Shown here piece by piece: positions 7,306 to 16,407 of a stretch of DNA of 32,039 bases; position 1 is the stretch's first letter, and each line of letters opens with the position of its first letter. The translations under genes were made by a program, and so were the position numbers. The notes beneath the pieces are model-generated. The model was given only the letters and a program-made list of their open reading frames with translations, did no database searches and was not told where the DNA came from. The DNA comes from a virus: positions 1 to 32,039 of the IMG/VR virus record IMGVR_UViG_3300028384_000023; one strand, written 5' to 3'.

Positions 7306-9177
7306 TTATCCAATGGACGCCCCTTGAACAATTTTACGGTCAAGTGCTTGGGCGTTTGTCACGTCGTCCGAAACAACATACGCACGGGTCGGTTGTTTGG
7401 ATTGTTCGCCAATGGTTTGTGCCAACTGATTTTCCGGTGATGCACCAACGACATTGAATGCGGGTGCGGCCGCTCCCCGTGGCCCGGCAACGTCAACACT
7501 TGTACCACCTTCCGCACCGGGTGCCTTGGTGGCCGCAATCTTTTTGACCGTAGCAAAACCGGATGCCAATATTGAACCGGCGGAAACAACTTTTTGAATT
7601 GATCCAAATGGTTCGGGTATTGTTGTCGGTGTTTTTAAAACTTCGGTGAAACCTAACAATGAATTGATCGTTGCTTGTGCAATTGCGGCGGCCTTCCCGG
7701 CCTTGGAATTTTCACCAAGAATATTTGCAACAAAACCAAGTGCGTCGGAAACGATTTGTTTCTTTTGATTTTCAACCATTTTTTTTGTGGCCAAATCTTT
7801 TTTGTCGTTGTCTTCTTTTTGTTTTGAAATTTGATTGTCAAGTTCCGCGCCTTCCAATTCCTTTTGTTGACGGAAATCAAACAATGCTTGTTCGGCGTCT
7901 TGTCGTGCTTGGGTGCCAACGGCCAAACGATCGATTTCACCTTGCAATCGTTCATCTTCAATTGCAGTTTCTTCCGCCAATACTTCTTTTAATTTTTCCA
8001 AACGCAAAATGTCGTCTTCAATTTCTTCTGCATTGAATCGTTTCTTTGCAATGGCCCGGGCGTTTTCTGCTTCCAAACGTGTATTCAAAAGGTCTATGGC
8101 TTCCAATTCCAATGCTTCCGCATTGACACGTTGTTCCGATTCAAACCCGGCAATGTTTTCTTTTACATCAAACAAGTTTTTTTCGGCTTCAATAAGTTTT
8201 TCTTTTGCGTCAATCGATTTTGGATTTCCTTGCAATTCTAATTCCGCCAATTCCAATGCCTTGTTTGCATTTGCAATTTGTAAATCAAATTGTTCTTTTA
8301 ACACTTCACCAAGTTGATTGTTTGCCTTGGTTCGATCTTCAATTGATGCGGTGACGTCGTCGCGTATTTGTCGTTGACGTTCGGCCGCAAGTTGAAATTG
8401 GAATTGTAATTTGTCGTTTTCAGCTAATGCCAAACGCGTTTCGTTTCTTAATTGTTGCAAACGTTTTTGGTTTGCCGCCGTTTGTAATACGTCAATTTTA
8501 TTTATCCCTTCCGATACTTCTTCGACAAAACCACCGATTTGTGATCCCGCTTCAATAAATCCTTGTCCGACACCTTTTAAGTTGTCCACGACACCCGTGG
8601 CCGAATCGTACAATTTGTCATTGACTTCTTGAATGTCGCCTTTTAATTGTTCAATTTTGTCGGCATCATTGCCACCAAAGAATGAACCTTCCCACGCTAA
8701 TTGTGCTTGTAATATTCCAGATTGAATTGTAAAGAATGACGTCTTTAAAAGATTGATTGGAATCATGACGGTGTTTTTTAAAATATCACCCAACGACGTA
8801 AATTCCTTACCCGCGTCCACAACAATGCCAACAAGTTTGTTTGTGATTGACGCAACAGTTCCAAATGCCGTGGCCATTGAATCAACAATGACTTGATTTT
8901 GATTTAAGACCGCGAAGAATTGTTCCAATATTTTCCCGCCCAATGCAAACACAAAACCCTTGGCCGCAAGTCCAAGACCCTTGAATCCCTTGGACAAACC
9001 TTTAATTGCGGATGTACCTTTTTTCGTGGATTTACTTACGTCATCCAATGATTTTTTTGTGGCATTTTTAAACGATTCCATTTCGTTTGTGGAACCTTCA
9101 ATTGCCGCCGCAACATTTTTGATTTCATCCAAGGCCTTGTCGGTCTTAGCAATCAATTCAAGTTCAATTTGTTTCAT
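7306..9177 (-). CDS. Tape measure protein
   Basis: This 623-residue protein has the build of a siphovirus tape measure, which fills the tail lumen and sets its length. The N-terminus is helical and basic (KKGTSAIKGLSKGFKGLGLAAKG). A hydrophobic segment follows (about 70-150). A long charged coiled coil covers about 235-480, and a second hydrophobic region lies near 480-545 (ALGFVANILGEN, GFATVKKIAATKAPGAEGG). The C-terminus ends in AYVVSDDVTNAQALDRKI, an ending I associate with tape measures of phages of Bacteroidota. At about 0.15 nm per residue it would specify a tail of roughly 90 nm. It overlaps the small upstream gene by 14 bases. Confidence 0.87.
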   Translation of the reverse strand: MKQIELELIAKTDKALDEIKNVAAAIEGSTNEMESFKNATKKSLDDVSKSTKKGTSAIKGLSKGFKGLGLAAKGFVFALGGKILEQFFAVLNQNQVIVDSMATAFGTVASITNKLVGIVVDAGKEFTSLGDILKNTVMIPINLLKTSFFTIQSGILQAQLAWEGSFFGGNDADKIEQLKGDIQEVNDKLYDSATGVVDNLKGVGQGFIEAGSQIGGFVEEVSEGINKIDVLQTAANQKRLQQLRNETRLALAENDKLQFQFQLAAERQRQIRDDVTASIEDRTKANNQLGEVLKEQFDLQIANANKALELAELELQGNPKSIDAKEKLIEAEKNLFDVKENIAGFESEQRVNAEALELEAIDLLNTRLEAENARAIAKKRFNAEEIEDDILRLEKLKEVLAEETAIEDERLQGEIDRLAVGTQARQDAEQALFDFRQQKELEGAELDNQISKQKEDNDKKDLATKKMVENQKKQIVSDALGFVANILGENSKAGKAAAIAQATINSLLGFTEVLKTPTTIPEPFGSIQKVVSAGSILASGFATVKKIAATKAPGAEGGTSVDVAGPRGAAAPAFNVVGASPENQLAQTIGEQSKQPTRAYVVSDDVTNAQALDRKIVQGASIG

Positions 9178-9313
9178 AATATTTTTGTGTTTGTTTGGTC
9201 ATTTCTTTTAATGTTTCGGGAAATTTATTTTTTCCCAACGCAACATCAATATATTGACCACGCCAATTTTGTTCGTTTGCTATTTTCAGTAAATTCAATA
9301 TGTTATCAATCAT
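9164..9313 (-). CDS. Small protein encoded directly before the tape measure
   Basis: I choose the ATG at 9313, which overlaps the stop of the large tail gene as ATGA; the longer in-frame start at 9358 would lie deep inside that gene. The 49-residue product (MIDNILNLLKIANEQNWRGQ...) is helical and charged and contains KNKFPETLKEMTKQ. It overlaps the tape measure start by 14 bases, so the two are likely translated together. The position recalls small tail-assembly proteins made just before the tape measure, but the sequence gives no diagnostic motif. I do not recognise a family. Confidence 0.68.
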   Translation of the reverse strand: MIDNILNLLKIANEQNWRGQYIDVALGKNKFPETLKEMTKQTQKYYETN

Positions 9314-12300
9314 GATGCAACTATTATTGTATTCATTCGGTTTAATTGTGGTTGACATTGCATAATTGCAAGTGGTGCATAATTGTCGTCGACAATCATT
9401 ATTATTTGATTATTTGCCGCGCTGAATCCGGCACCGCGTGTTGCAAATGTTGTGTCTTGTCTAATACCGTTTTTGGTCACATAGCGCAATCGATTTGACA
9501 ATCCGGGATAAATTCCGCCCGGCCCCGTTCTTGGTGGGATGTTTGTGGTTTGACCCAAATCCGGTGCGAATGCAATTGTGTCACCAATTTGTCCAACGAA
9601 TTGTTCTTGTCGTACACCCAATAAATGAATATATTCACTTGCGGTTCGTCCCGCCGAAGTGAATCCGTATGTGAAACATTTACCCGGAATTAATGTCCCA
9701 AGGAATTTTGGTGCTTCCAATATTTCACTTGTAACCACACCCGTTGAATGATTTACAATCACATATTTTTCGATCGGGCCAATGAATGAATTGTTTACGG
9801 TGTTGACCTTGTCTTGGTCGTGAACCGCCAACGCATAAAACGTCGTCCCAGTTCCGTCCAACAATGGTGTGTTATTATTTCCACCACTATATGTTGCACC
9901 GTCCGTCCATTTAATCATGTCACCAATTTGTGGTGTGGCTTCGGTGCCGTTATGGAAAAATAAAACCGCCGTGTCATCTTGGTCAATGCCGTTTGTGGGG
10001 TATCTTGAATTGTCAAGGATTGTGTCGTAATCCGGGGTTGTGTTGTATCCATAAGTTCCGTATCCCGCAATTTTGGTAAAAAATTGTGTTTGGTTTTGTG
10101 AATCAACTTGTCCATCCCCATCGGTATCACCGGCGTCGGCTCGTATCGTATCGGTATCGTCAGCCGTCAACAATGTTGTGTCGGCGGTTGATACACCCGT
10201 GCAATCGGTTGTTCTTGTAATTACCGAACTTATGTAATCGGATTTTTCAAATTCGTCGGAAATATTTGTTCGAACAAAAAACCTTGCCGACTTCGATTGT
10301 GGGTCGGTTAATCCAGTCAAGCGAACGGATTTGATTCCCACGGTCAATGACGGTTCATTCGTTTCACGAACGACGTTAAAAACGGAAATGTTTCCGTCGG
10401 CCTTTAATGTGTCAATATTATTCGATGCGGTCAAAGTCGATGCGGCATTTGCAATCAACCAACCGTATTCGTCAATGTTTTCTTGATTGCATAAAAATCC
10501 CGCCGAAGTAATTTGTGCGCTGAATTTTAAGAAATCACAACCAACCGTTGAATCGTTGATGACGACATCCGCTTGTGTTACTTCACAAGGTTCCGTTGTG
10601 TTTGATGAAATTATATTGGACAATATTTTATTGTCAATCACCGGATCACCCGGAAATAAAAATCCATCAATTGATAAACTTGTCAAGTCAACCGTGATTT
10701 GTGTTGAATCAACGGTGACATCTTCGGTGGTTGTGTCAACGTCTATATTATCCGAAGCATGAACAAATTTTCTTGGTTGTAATATGTTGACCAATTCGAA
10801 TTCGGTTTTTCCCGTTTCATAATTGGTTGTCATTTTATTGATTCGGTAAAATCTGTCAAATATTATTATGTCGTCGGCCAATGTCATTTTTTGCGCAATG
10901 CTCATTGGTAAATATGCCGACACACTTGTCAACCGTTTACGGATGTCAAACAAGTCCGACAAATATGTTTCGTAATATGTTTTGAATAATGTCGTTTGAT
11001 TTGGACTTCCATCAAATTCATCAAATTCCGGATGGAAGTTTGTTGATTGTGACGTGTCGAATCTGAATATATTATTGACAATAAATTGTGAATTCGACGG
11101 CATGTATGGCAACAACACATTTGCCCGTGTCCCTTCGAATGTTTGAACCGCAATAGACTCAACCGATTTGACCGGATAAAACAACAACGGTTTGCCAACA
11201 AATGAACTTTGATTCTCGTCAACCGACCAACCCCATTGAAGTCCGGTGTCGGCTAATAAATATTTGAAGTGTTCAAATTTCATGTGTTCGAATGGCAACA
11301 TGATATTGTACGCGTCCCCGTCGTATTTTTCTGATGCTTGGTAATTCAGTTCACCCCATTTTTTGTGAAATGATAATTCATGGTTTTTTGCAAGAAATGT
11401 GTCGGTGCCTTTATATCCAAGATTGACTTGACGATACGGTATCACGGCATCAACAATCGAATCGTCCTTGTCTAAATATTTTGTGATGTTCCATTGTGCC
11501 GTTGAATTTTCGTAAAATTCGTCAAGTGTTTGAACAACAATGACACCTTGGTCATTTACAAATGAAGTCAAATTGAACATTTTCCAAAGGCCGGTGATGA
11601 AATCAATCACCTTCATTTTTGGCAATGCGGTGGTAATGTCAATTTTTTCATTAACACCAACGGTCGCGGTTCCGTCGAACTTAATCATTTTTTTTGTACT
11701 GAACCACGAATTTGGATCATGTGCGATTCTTACTTCAACGGCGAATGTTTGTGCGGATGTTGATTCAATGTAAAATGTATATCGACCATTTGGTATGTCG
11801 AAACTGATTCGTTCGGTTGCGTCCGATTGTCCGTTGACCGTGATCCCGGATAATCCGTCAAAACGTTGGAATTCTTTACCGTCAAGTTTTACAACCAAAT
11901 TGTACACACCCGATGTGGATGGATTGACCAACACTTCCATTCGTCGGTCAACCTTATCTTCGACGTAATTATTGACAAACGTTCCCGAACCACCCCCATA
12001 TTGAATGACGTCCACATCACCACGCACATTGGTAAAATTTTCAATTGGATATTGAACTTCGTTTTCTTCAAACAATCCCCCTTGGGTTGAATGTAGCCAC
12101 ATGTACAAATTGAAATACGGCAAGTTGGTTGTATTGAAAAAATCGTTTGAAAACTCAATATTGTATTTTAATTGTATGGCTTCAATGATTGCGTGGATGC
12201 GAATGGCGGGTTTTAATTGGTTTAAATTAACCCCGCGCACGTTTGAGTCACTTCCAACAAAAATGTTGTTTGTACCGGCGTCTGTCGATGCTTCGTTGTA

Positions 12301-12828
12301 CGTTAAACGGTCGGTGTGTGTTATTAATGGAAATATGATTGTTTCGGTTAATTGATCCAACCCCACGTTTGTGTCCAAACCGTTTGTCATGTATGTCGTC
12401 ACATTTGATGTTGTGTAATCAAATGACAAAACATTCAGTTGATTCAATATTGATAAATCGTCATCACCAAGGATGTCTTTCAATGAAACCGATTCACCAA
12501 AGAATGTCAACTTGTACGATTGGGGTTCGTTGTTTTTTAATTGGACACCTTCCAATTTCACCTTCCCCTTCTTGAATGGTTTGTAATTTATATGTAATTC
12601 GGCATTCTTTTTTGTTCGTGCGTCAAATCCATCAATAAAGAAATTGTGGAAATGCTTGAATATTTTGTTGTTTGGTTTGGATGCCGGGACATTGAAGGTT
12701 CGCGAAAATTCGGTAAATACCTTTTCGATGTCGCGGATGTCTTGAATCGATTGTGTTAATGTCACCGATTCATCACGATACAATTCGATTTCCTTGCCTT
12801 CAATATAAAGTTGGATTTCTAATGTCAT
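9310..12828 (-). CDS. Large tail tip/baseplate protein (1172 aa)
   Basis: This is the largest protein in the window. The N-terminal ~130 residues (EIQLYIEGKEIELYRDES, FSRTFNVPASKPNNKIFKHF) match a widespread pattern of tail tip proteins in phages of Bacteroidota. The middle is beta-rich, with a hub-like region containing LPKMKVIDFITGLWKMFNL and FYRINKMTTNYETGKTEF. Residues about 725-1000 look like successive Ig/FN3-type adhesion modules, and an EF-hand-like loop DTDGDGQVDSQN lies at 901-912. The gene overlaps its neighbours by ATGA at both ends. Gene order suggests a distal tail or receptor-contacting component. The exact role is not readable from sequence. Confidence 0.82.
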   Translation of the reverse strand: MTLEIQLYIEGKEIELYRDESVTLTQSIQDIRDIEKVFTEFSRTFNVPASKPNNKIFKHFHNFFIDGFDARTKKNAELHINYKPFKKGKVKLEGVQLKNNEPQSYKLTFFGESVSLKDILGDDDLSILNQLNVLSFDYTTSNVTTYMTNGLDTNVGLDQLTETIIFPLITHTDRLTYNEASTDAGTNNIFVGSDSNVRGVNLNQLKPAIRIHAIIEAIQLKYNIEFSNDFFNTTNLPYFNLYMWLHSTQGGLFEENEVQYPIENFTNVRGDVDVIQYGGGSGTFVNNYVEDKVDRRMEVLVNPSTSGVYNLVVKLDGKEFQRFDGLSGITVNGQSDATERISFDIPNGRYTFYIESTSAQTFAVEVRIAHDPNSWFSTKKMIKFDGTATVGVNEKIDITTALPKMKVIDFITGLWKMFNLTSFVNDQGVIVVQTLDEFYENSTAQWNITKYLDKDDSIVDAVIPYRQVNLGYKGTDTFLAKNHELSFHKKWGELNYQASEKYDGDAYNIMLPFEHMKFEHFKYLLADTGLQWGWSVDENQSSFVGKPLLFYPVKSVESIAVQTFEGTRANVLLPYMPSNSQFIVNNIFRFDTSQSTNFHPEFDEFDGSPNQTTLFKTYYETYLSDLFDIRKRLTSVSAYLPMSIAQKMTLADDIIIFDRFYRINKMTTNYETGKTEFELVNILQPRKFVHASDNIDVDTTTEDVTVDSTQITVDLTSLSIDGFLFPGDPVIDNKILSNIISSNTTEPCEVTQADVVINDSTVGCDFLKFSAQITSAGFLCNQENIDEYGWLIANAASTLTASNNIDTLKADGNISVFNVVRETNEPSLTVGIKSVRLTGLTDPQSKSARFFVRTNISDEFEKSDYISSVITRTTDCTGVSTADTTLLTADDTDTIRADAGDTDGDGQVDSQNQTQFFTKIAGYGTYGYNTTPDYDTILDNSRYPTNGIDQDDTAVLFFHNGTEATPQIGDMIKWTDGATYSGGNNNTPLLDGTGTTFYALAVHDQDKVNTVNNSFIGPIEKYVIVNHSTGVVTSEILEAPKFLGTLIPGKCFTYGFTSAGRTASEYIHLLGVRQEQFVGQIGDTIAFAPDLGQTTNIPPRTGPGGIYPGLSNRLRYVTKNGIRQDTTFATRGAGFSAANNQIIMIVDDNYAPLAIMQCQPQLNRMNTIIVAS

Positions 12829-13811
12829 CGAATGTTGTTTATTTTGTCGAATCCAAATTCGAAATCAATTGTGTAATCCGTCAAACGATCGTTGACCGAT
12901 GTTTTGTATCGCAAGGTTTTTGATACCGGATTGATGGGCAAACAATTCCCCTCGTATATTATCCACGCGTTTTCAGTCAAAAACAATTCTTCAATTGTTG
13001 TATTCATGTCTTCTTCAATGAATCCCGTATTCAATGTCAATCTTGTTTTTGCATTTACATTGTATCGTTGGTTTTGGGTTTCATTTATTGAATACGCAAT
13101 CGTTGTTGGATTGACAATGTTACGTTTGAAAAATTCATCTGTCACCGTCATTTGTTCAATTGATTTTTTGAAAAAATACAAATCTTGGAATGCACCGTAT
13201 TTGTTCACGAAAACAACTTTGTATGCCGTGAACTTTGGTTCGCATATATTATGAACCGTGATTGTTTTTAATAAGGTTGAATCGTTCGTGTCGTACACTT
13301 GGATTGTTGATGAATCCGCCGGAATGGTGATGTATTGTATTTTTTGATTTGTATTTCCATCGTCGGTGATTTGTGTGTCGGATGAATCGATTGTTACCTT
13401 GCCAACACCTTCAGCAAATATTGGAAGTTTTCCCGCCGTGCCTTCCGGTAAATAAATGTTGTTTGATGTGATAAGTGCGTGTCGTTGTAATTCCGGGTTG
13501 ATACCTTCTTCAAAATATCCATACCCATCAAATGCAATGAATGAAAATGTTTCACGACCGTTTGATTCGTAGGCTTCACCTTGGTCATCAAAATATTCTA
13601 CGTCCGCACGAACCCATCGTGTGTGTGATACATAATCGTCGTTGAATGTGATGTCGAGGTAATCACGAACCAATTCACCGATTTCAAATGTGATTTGATT
13701 ATCATTCCCGATGACGTTCTTGTCAATGGTGTAAATAATATTGTTTGATGTGTGATCCGTTTCCGAACCCGTGTACACCTTCAAATTTAGTATTGCCCTT
13801 CCTAATGCCAT
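12825..13811 (-). CDS. Minor tail protein (328 aa)
   Basis: This 328-residue, beta-rich protein is encoded between the Ig-repeat protein and the large tail tip protein and is coupled to the latter by an ATGA overlap. It begins MALGRAILNLKVYTGSE and contains EIGELVRDYLDITFNDDY, YSINETQNQRYNVNAKT, LTLNTGFIEEDMNTTIEELF and ENAWIIYEG. The succession of strands and the phrase TGFIEED...EELFLTENAWI are familiar to me from conserved tail proteins of flavobacterial phages. No enzyme motif is present. It is most likely part of the tail tip assembled with the 1172-residue protein; this is inferred from conserved adjacency and fold type. Confidence 0.8.
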   Translation of the reverse strand: MALGRAILNLKVYTGSETDHTSNNIIYTIDKNVIGNDNQITFEIGELVRDYLDITFNDDYVSHTRWVRADVEYFDDQGEAYESNGRETFSFIAFDGYGYFEEGINPELQRHALITSNNIYLPEGTAGKLPIFAEGVGKVTIDSSDTQITDDGNTNQKIQYITIPADSSTIQVYDTNDSTLLKTITVHNICEPKFTAYKVVFVNKYGAFQDLYFFKKSIEQMTVTDEFFKRNIVNPTTIAYSINETQNQRYNVNAKTRLTLNTGFIEEDMNTTIEELFLTENAWIIYEGNCLPINPVSKTLRYKTSVNDRLTDYTIDFEFGFDKINNIR

Positions 13812-13822
13812 AATATATTTTT

Positions 13823-15304
13823 TTAAACAAATGCAACGTCACGATCTTCGCCCGAGCCTTCACCCTCCGCACGACATTTCAATACAATGACATCCGTCAC
13901 CACTCCCGATGAATTAATTCGCCACATTTGATTCGCGCCGGTATTGTATCCCATGTTTTGACGGTTGTCTTTTTTTACACCATATAAGAAACCACCACCG
14001 TCAAAGACAACACCATTTCGGAAAACACGATTTCCAAGTCCAGTCAATTCACGACTTGCATCCGACGTCACCGCCGTGGCCGCGTAATATGTAGCGTCAC
14101 ACATGTCGGTTGCCGACTGAAATGATTTTGTCAAGAAATAATTGTTTGCACCTGATGTTGGTAATTGTCCGGGTTGTTTTAATGGTACGACACACGCAAA
14201 CGGTGAACTTGCATGATTTGAAAATGTGCTTGGTATTGTAATGTTGAATGTGACGGATTGATTTGCGTCCGCGTCAATTGGGTCGAACTGTAATGGTGAA
14301 TATGATTCAATTGTGTACAATCCGCCATTTGAAACACCAACACGAACGTCCCCATCACTTGAAATTGATTGACCGGTCAAACGTGCCGTGTCACAATCAA
14401 ACAATGGCAATGATGTTGGTTGGTTGAATGTCTTTGGACAAGACAATGTCGAATTGACGTTTGAATATCCGCTTGGAACTGGGATGTCAAAATATAATGT
14501 TACGGGTCGGTCACTTCCCGTGCCGTTTGCTGAATGTGATGTGATGACATTTCCATTCTCTGAATCACGAATGCTTCCCACGGCAACGAATGTTGTTGGT
14601 TTTGTAATTGTGCCGTCTTGTGCAATACTTCCCCCTTGTAATGGTACATCACCACAAACCAATGTTCGTGGATTGCTTACCGGGAAACTTACCGTGACAC
14701 TTACCGATTGCGTGGCTTGACATCCATTGGCGTCCGTAGCTTGGACAATTAATGTGATTGACCCCGCACGTTCGTTTGAACCGATTGTCAATGTCGTTCC
14801 TGAAAACGATGTGTTGACCAATCCCGGGTCAAGGTTTGTCACAACATACGATGTCGGTGACCCCGTGAACTTGGATGCAAAATCAATTGTGGTTGTATTT
14901 CCCCCGGTGGTCAATGCTTGACTTGAAACCGATCCCGATGCGGCCACACCGTTTTCACACGCTTCACCACTCCCAGTATCTTGTGCCGGTTGGTTTATTG
15001 TGAATGGACAATCGATATATGCGTCATTTGTATTTGTGAATCCAATTGGTATCAACACACGCACGTCAAATGTTCGTGGTGTGCTTGTTGACACCGTTGG
15101 GAATTTATTGTTTGAATATGATTGCCCGGTCACTTGGAATGAATCGAATATTCCAAAACTCAATTGTGGTTGTGATATGACGCCTTCCTTTGAAATTGAC
15201 AAACCGGATATTTCGGGTGTCGAACAAGAAAACGTTGGTGTTCCAACGACGGGTTCATCCACGGTCAAATAAAATGGTGACCTGATATTGATTTTTGTTG
15301 CCAT
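13823..15304 (-). CDS. Tail protein with three repeated modules and an Ig-like domain
   Basis: This 493-residue protein contains three related modules at about 27-107, 217-297 and 304-379. Each starts with a Cys segment and a G-x-S-I-x-x-D/E-G-x-I/V pattern (GLSISKEGVISQP, GGSIAQDGTITKP, GQSISSDGDVRV) and ends with a Cys-Pro/Val strand and NQP or KQPG. Between modules one and two (about 115-206) lies a cadherin/Ig-like domain containing ITLIVQATDANGCQATQSV. The C-terminal ~100 residues (FLTKSFQSATDMCDATYYAA, VFRNGVVFDGGGFLYGV) form a separate domain and the protein ends acidic. Such modular proteins usually project from the tail and bind sugars or receptors. Paired Cys may be structural. The adhesion role is inferred. 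Confidence 0.8.
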   Translation of the reverse strand: MATKINIRSPFYLTVDEPVVGTPTFSCSTPEISGLSISKEGVISQPQLSFGIFDSFQVTGQSYSNNKFPTVSTSTPRTFDVRVLIPIGFTNTNDAYIDCPFTINQPAQDTGSGEACENGVAASGSVSSQALTTGGNTTTIDFASKFTGSPTSYVVTNLDPGLVNTSFSGTTLTIGSNERAGSITLIVQATDANGCQATQSVSVTVSFPVSNPRTLVCGDVPLQGGSIAQDGTITKPTTFVAVGSIRDSENGNVITSHSANGTGSDRPVTLYFDIPVPSGYSNVNSTLSCPKTFNQPTSLPLFDCDTARLTGQSISSDGDVRVGVSNGGLYTIESYSPLQFDPIDADANQSVTFNITIPSTFSNHASSPFACVVPLKQPGQLPTSGANNYFLTKSFQSATDMCDATYYAATAVTSDASRELTGLGNRVFRNGVVFDGGGFLYGVKKDNRQNMGYNTGANQMWRINSSGVVTDVIVLKCRAEGEGSGEDRDVAFV

Positions 15305-15305
15305 G

Positions 15306-15827
15306 CTAAACGACTTGTGTTTTTAGTAAGAAATCATTGACATCCAATCCGAATGCTTCAACGACGTCTTGATTTAATTTTTCAAATTCTTCTTTGAATG
15401 TTGGCGTGAAAAATCTACGCGCACGAATTCCCTTTTCATATATCGATTTGCCAATGATAAATTTCAAAGATTTTCTTGTGATGAATTTCCCTTCCTTGTC
15501 CCTTGGTGCCAATTTTTTTCGAACCAACCATTGATCCAATGATTTTGTGTTGATTGTTTTCTTTGCCCCGGTATATTTGAATGGTGAATTTCTTGATTCA
15601 TAATATGTCGATTTTGAACCCTTGACACCTTCGTCAATAAATGGCCCATAGTCTTCCATATAAAATTCCAACGCAAACGAATTGGGATATACCTTTAAAT
15701 TGGATGAAATCGATTCTTTTAATTTACCGGATGCGACGGCGTCTTCACGGTCAAGGTTTCTTTTTGATTGTAATACAACCGCCCTTGCAAATATTTCCAA
15801 CGCCTTTTTTGTTTCTTTAAAATCCAT
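15306..15827 (-). CDS. HK97 gp10-like neck/tail completion protein
   Basis: I choose the ATG at 15827 (MDFKETKKALEIFARAVV), which gives 173 residues and leaves 20 AT-rich bases after the upstream gene; an ATG ten codons earlier overlaps that gene. The N-terminal helix followed by VASGKLKESISSNLKVYPN, EFYMEDYGPFIDEGVKGSKS and later GIRARRFFTPTFKEEFEKL is the classic layout of the HK97 gp10-like family, whose members connect head and tail. A basic insert (TGAKKTINTKSLDQWLVRKK) lies in the middle. The family call is good. In this genome the gene follows the tail terminator-like gene, consistent with neck formation. Confidence 0.83.
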   Translation of the reverse strand: MDFKETKKALEIFARAVVLQSKRNLDREDAVASGKLKESISSNLKVYPNSFALEFYMEDYGPFIDEGVKGSKSTYYESRNSPFKYTGAKKTINTKSLDQWLVRKKLAPRDKEGKFITRKSLKFIIGKSIYEKGIRARRFFTPTFKEEFEKLNQDVVEAFGLDVNDFLLKTQVV

Positions 15828-15847
15828 AATTGAAATAATTTGAATAA

Positions 15848-16306
15848 TCAATCGCAAACGGTCATGTCATTTTGCGCGACGACTTGAAACGTTGCCGACC
15901 ACCCCGCAAGTTTATTTTCGAATCGGTCGACGAAGGCTTCGCACGTCACATTTTCTTCCACTTGATATTTGTCCCGGTACAATGAACCCCGTTGAAGTTT
16001 ATTCAGCACTCGCGTCATCACGGCAAGACATGTGTTTAATACGTCTTGTTCGTTATCGTTACCGGTGAACTTGTCGGTGACTTCGTCTTTTGATATGTCC
16101 ACGATGTCCATGACAATTAAATCAATATTAAATCGAAACACATTATTTGACACGATTGTGCTTGACACATCCAAATGGCCCAATGGGAATATTTCTTGTT
16201 TGTCCAAATCCACTTCCGACAATTGACCGAATGTTACATTGTTTATGAATGGCTCGGCAACAAGGGCGTCTTTTATTTTGGTTGTTATGTCGTAAAATTG
16301 TTTCAT
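15848..16306 (-). CDS. Tail terminator-like protein
   Basis: This 152-residue protein starts MKQFYDITTKIKDAL and contains VDLDKQEIFPLGHLDVSS, FRFNIDLIVMDIVDISKDE, NDNEQDVLNTCLAVMTRVL and FENKLAGWSATFQVV. The alternating helix and strand pattern and the NEQDVLNT...ENKLAGW phrases are those of conserved tail terminator/completion proteins of flavobacterial phages. Its start overlaps by ATGA the stop of the short out-of-frame reading frame that follows the chaperone-like gene, which supports that frame being translated. Located with the gp10-like gene, it should cap the tail tube and join it to the head. The function is by family resemblance. Confidence 0.8.
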   Translation of the reverse strand: MKQFYDITTKIKDALVAEPFINNVTFGQLSEVDLDKQEIFPLGHLDVSSTIVSNNVFRFNIDLIVMDIVDISKDEVTDKFTGNDNEQDVLNTCLAVMTRVLNKLQRGSLYRDKYQVEENVTCEAFVDRFENKLAGWSATFQVVAQNDMTVCD

Positions 16307-16407
16307 TTTTTATTTATCATTTTATGTTCCAATTCGTTCTTTTCTTTTTCGAATGCCAAGAACATCAAACATTTGTGAACGTTCATTTTGGTCACGTCAT
16401 CGAACCG
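16303..16407 (-). CDS. Out-of-frame extension of the chaperone-like gene (possible -1 frameshift product)
   Basis: In the -1 frame relative to the gene ending at 16392, an open frame runs from upstream of 16407 to a TGA at 16303-16305. It contains RFDDVTKMNVHKCLMFLAF followed by EKEKNELEHKM and a Lys-rich end. The amino-acid pattern is protein-like, fills the otherwise empty gap, and its stop overlaps the next start by ATGA. It could be reached by -1 frameshifting near the end of the upstream gene, as in lambda G-GT, or start independently at the ATG at 16386 (27 residues). A G-GGA-ACA string at 16413-16419 is only an imperfect slippery site, so the mechanism is unproven. Confidence 0.6.
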   Translation of the reverse strand, partial: RFDDVTKMNVHKCLMFLAFEKEKNELEHKMINKK

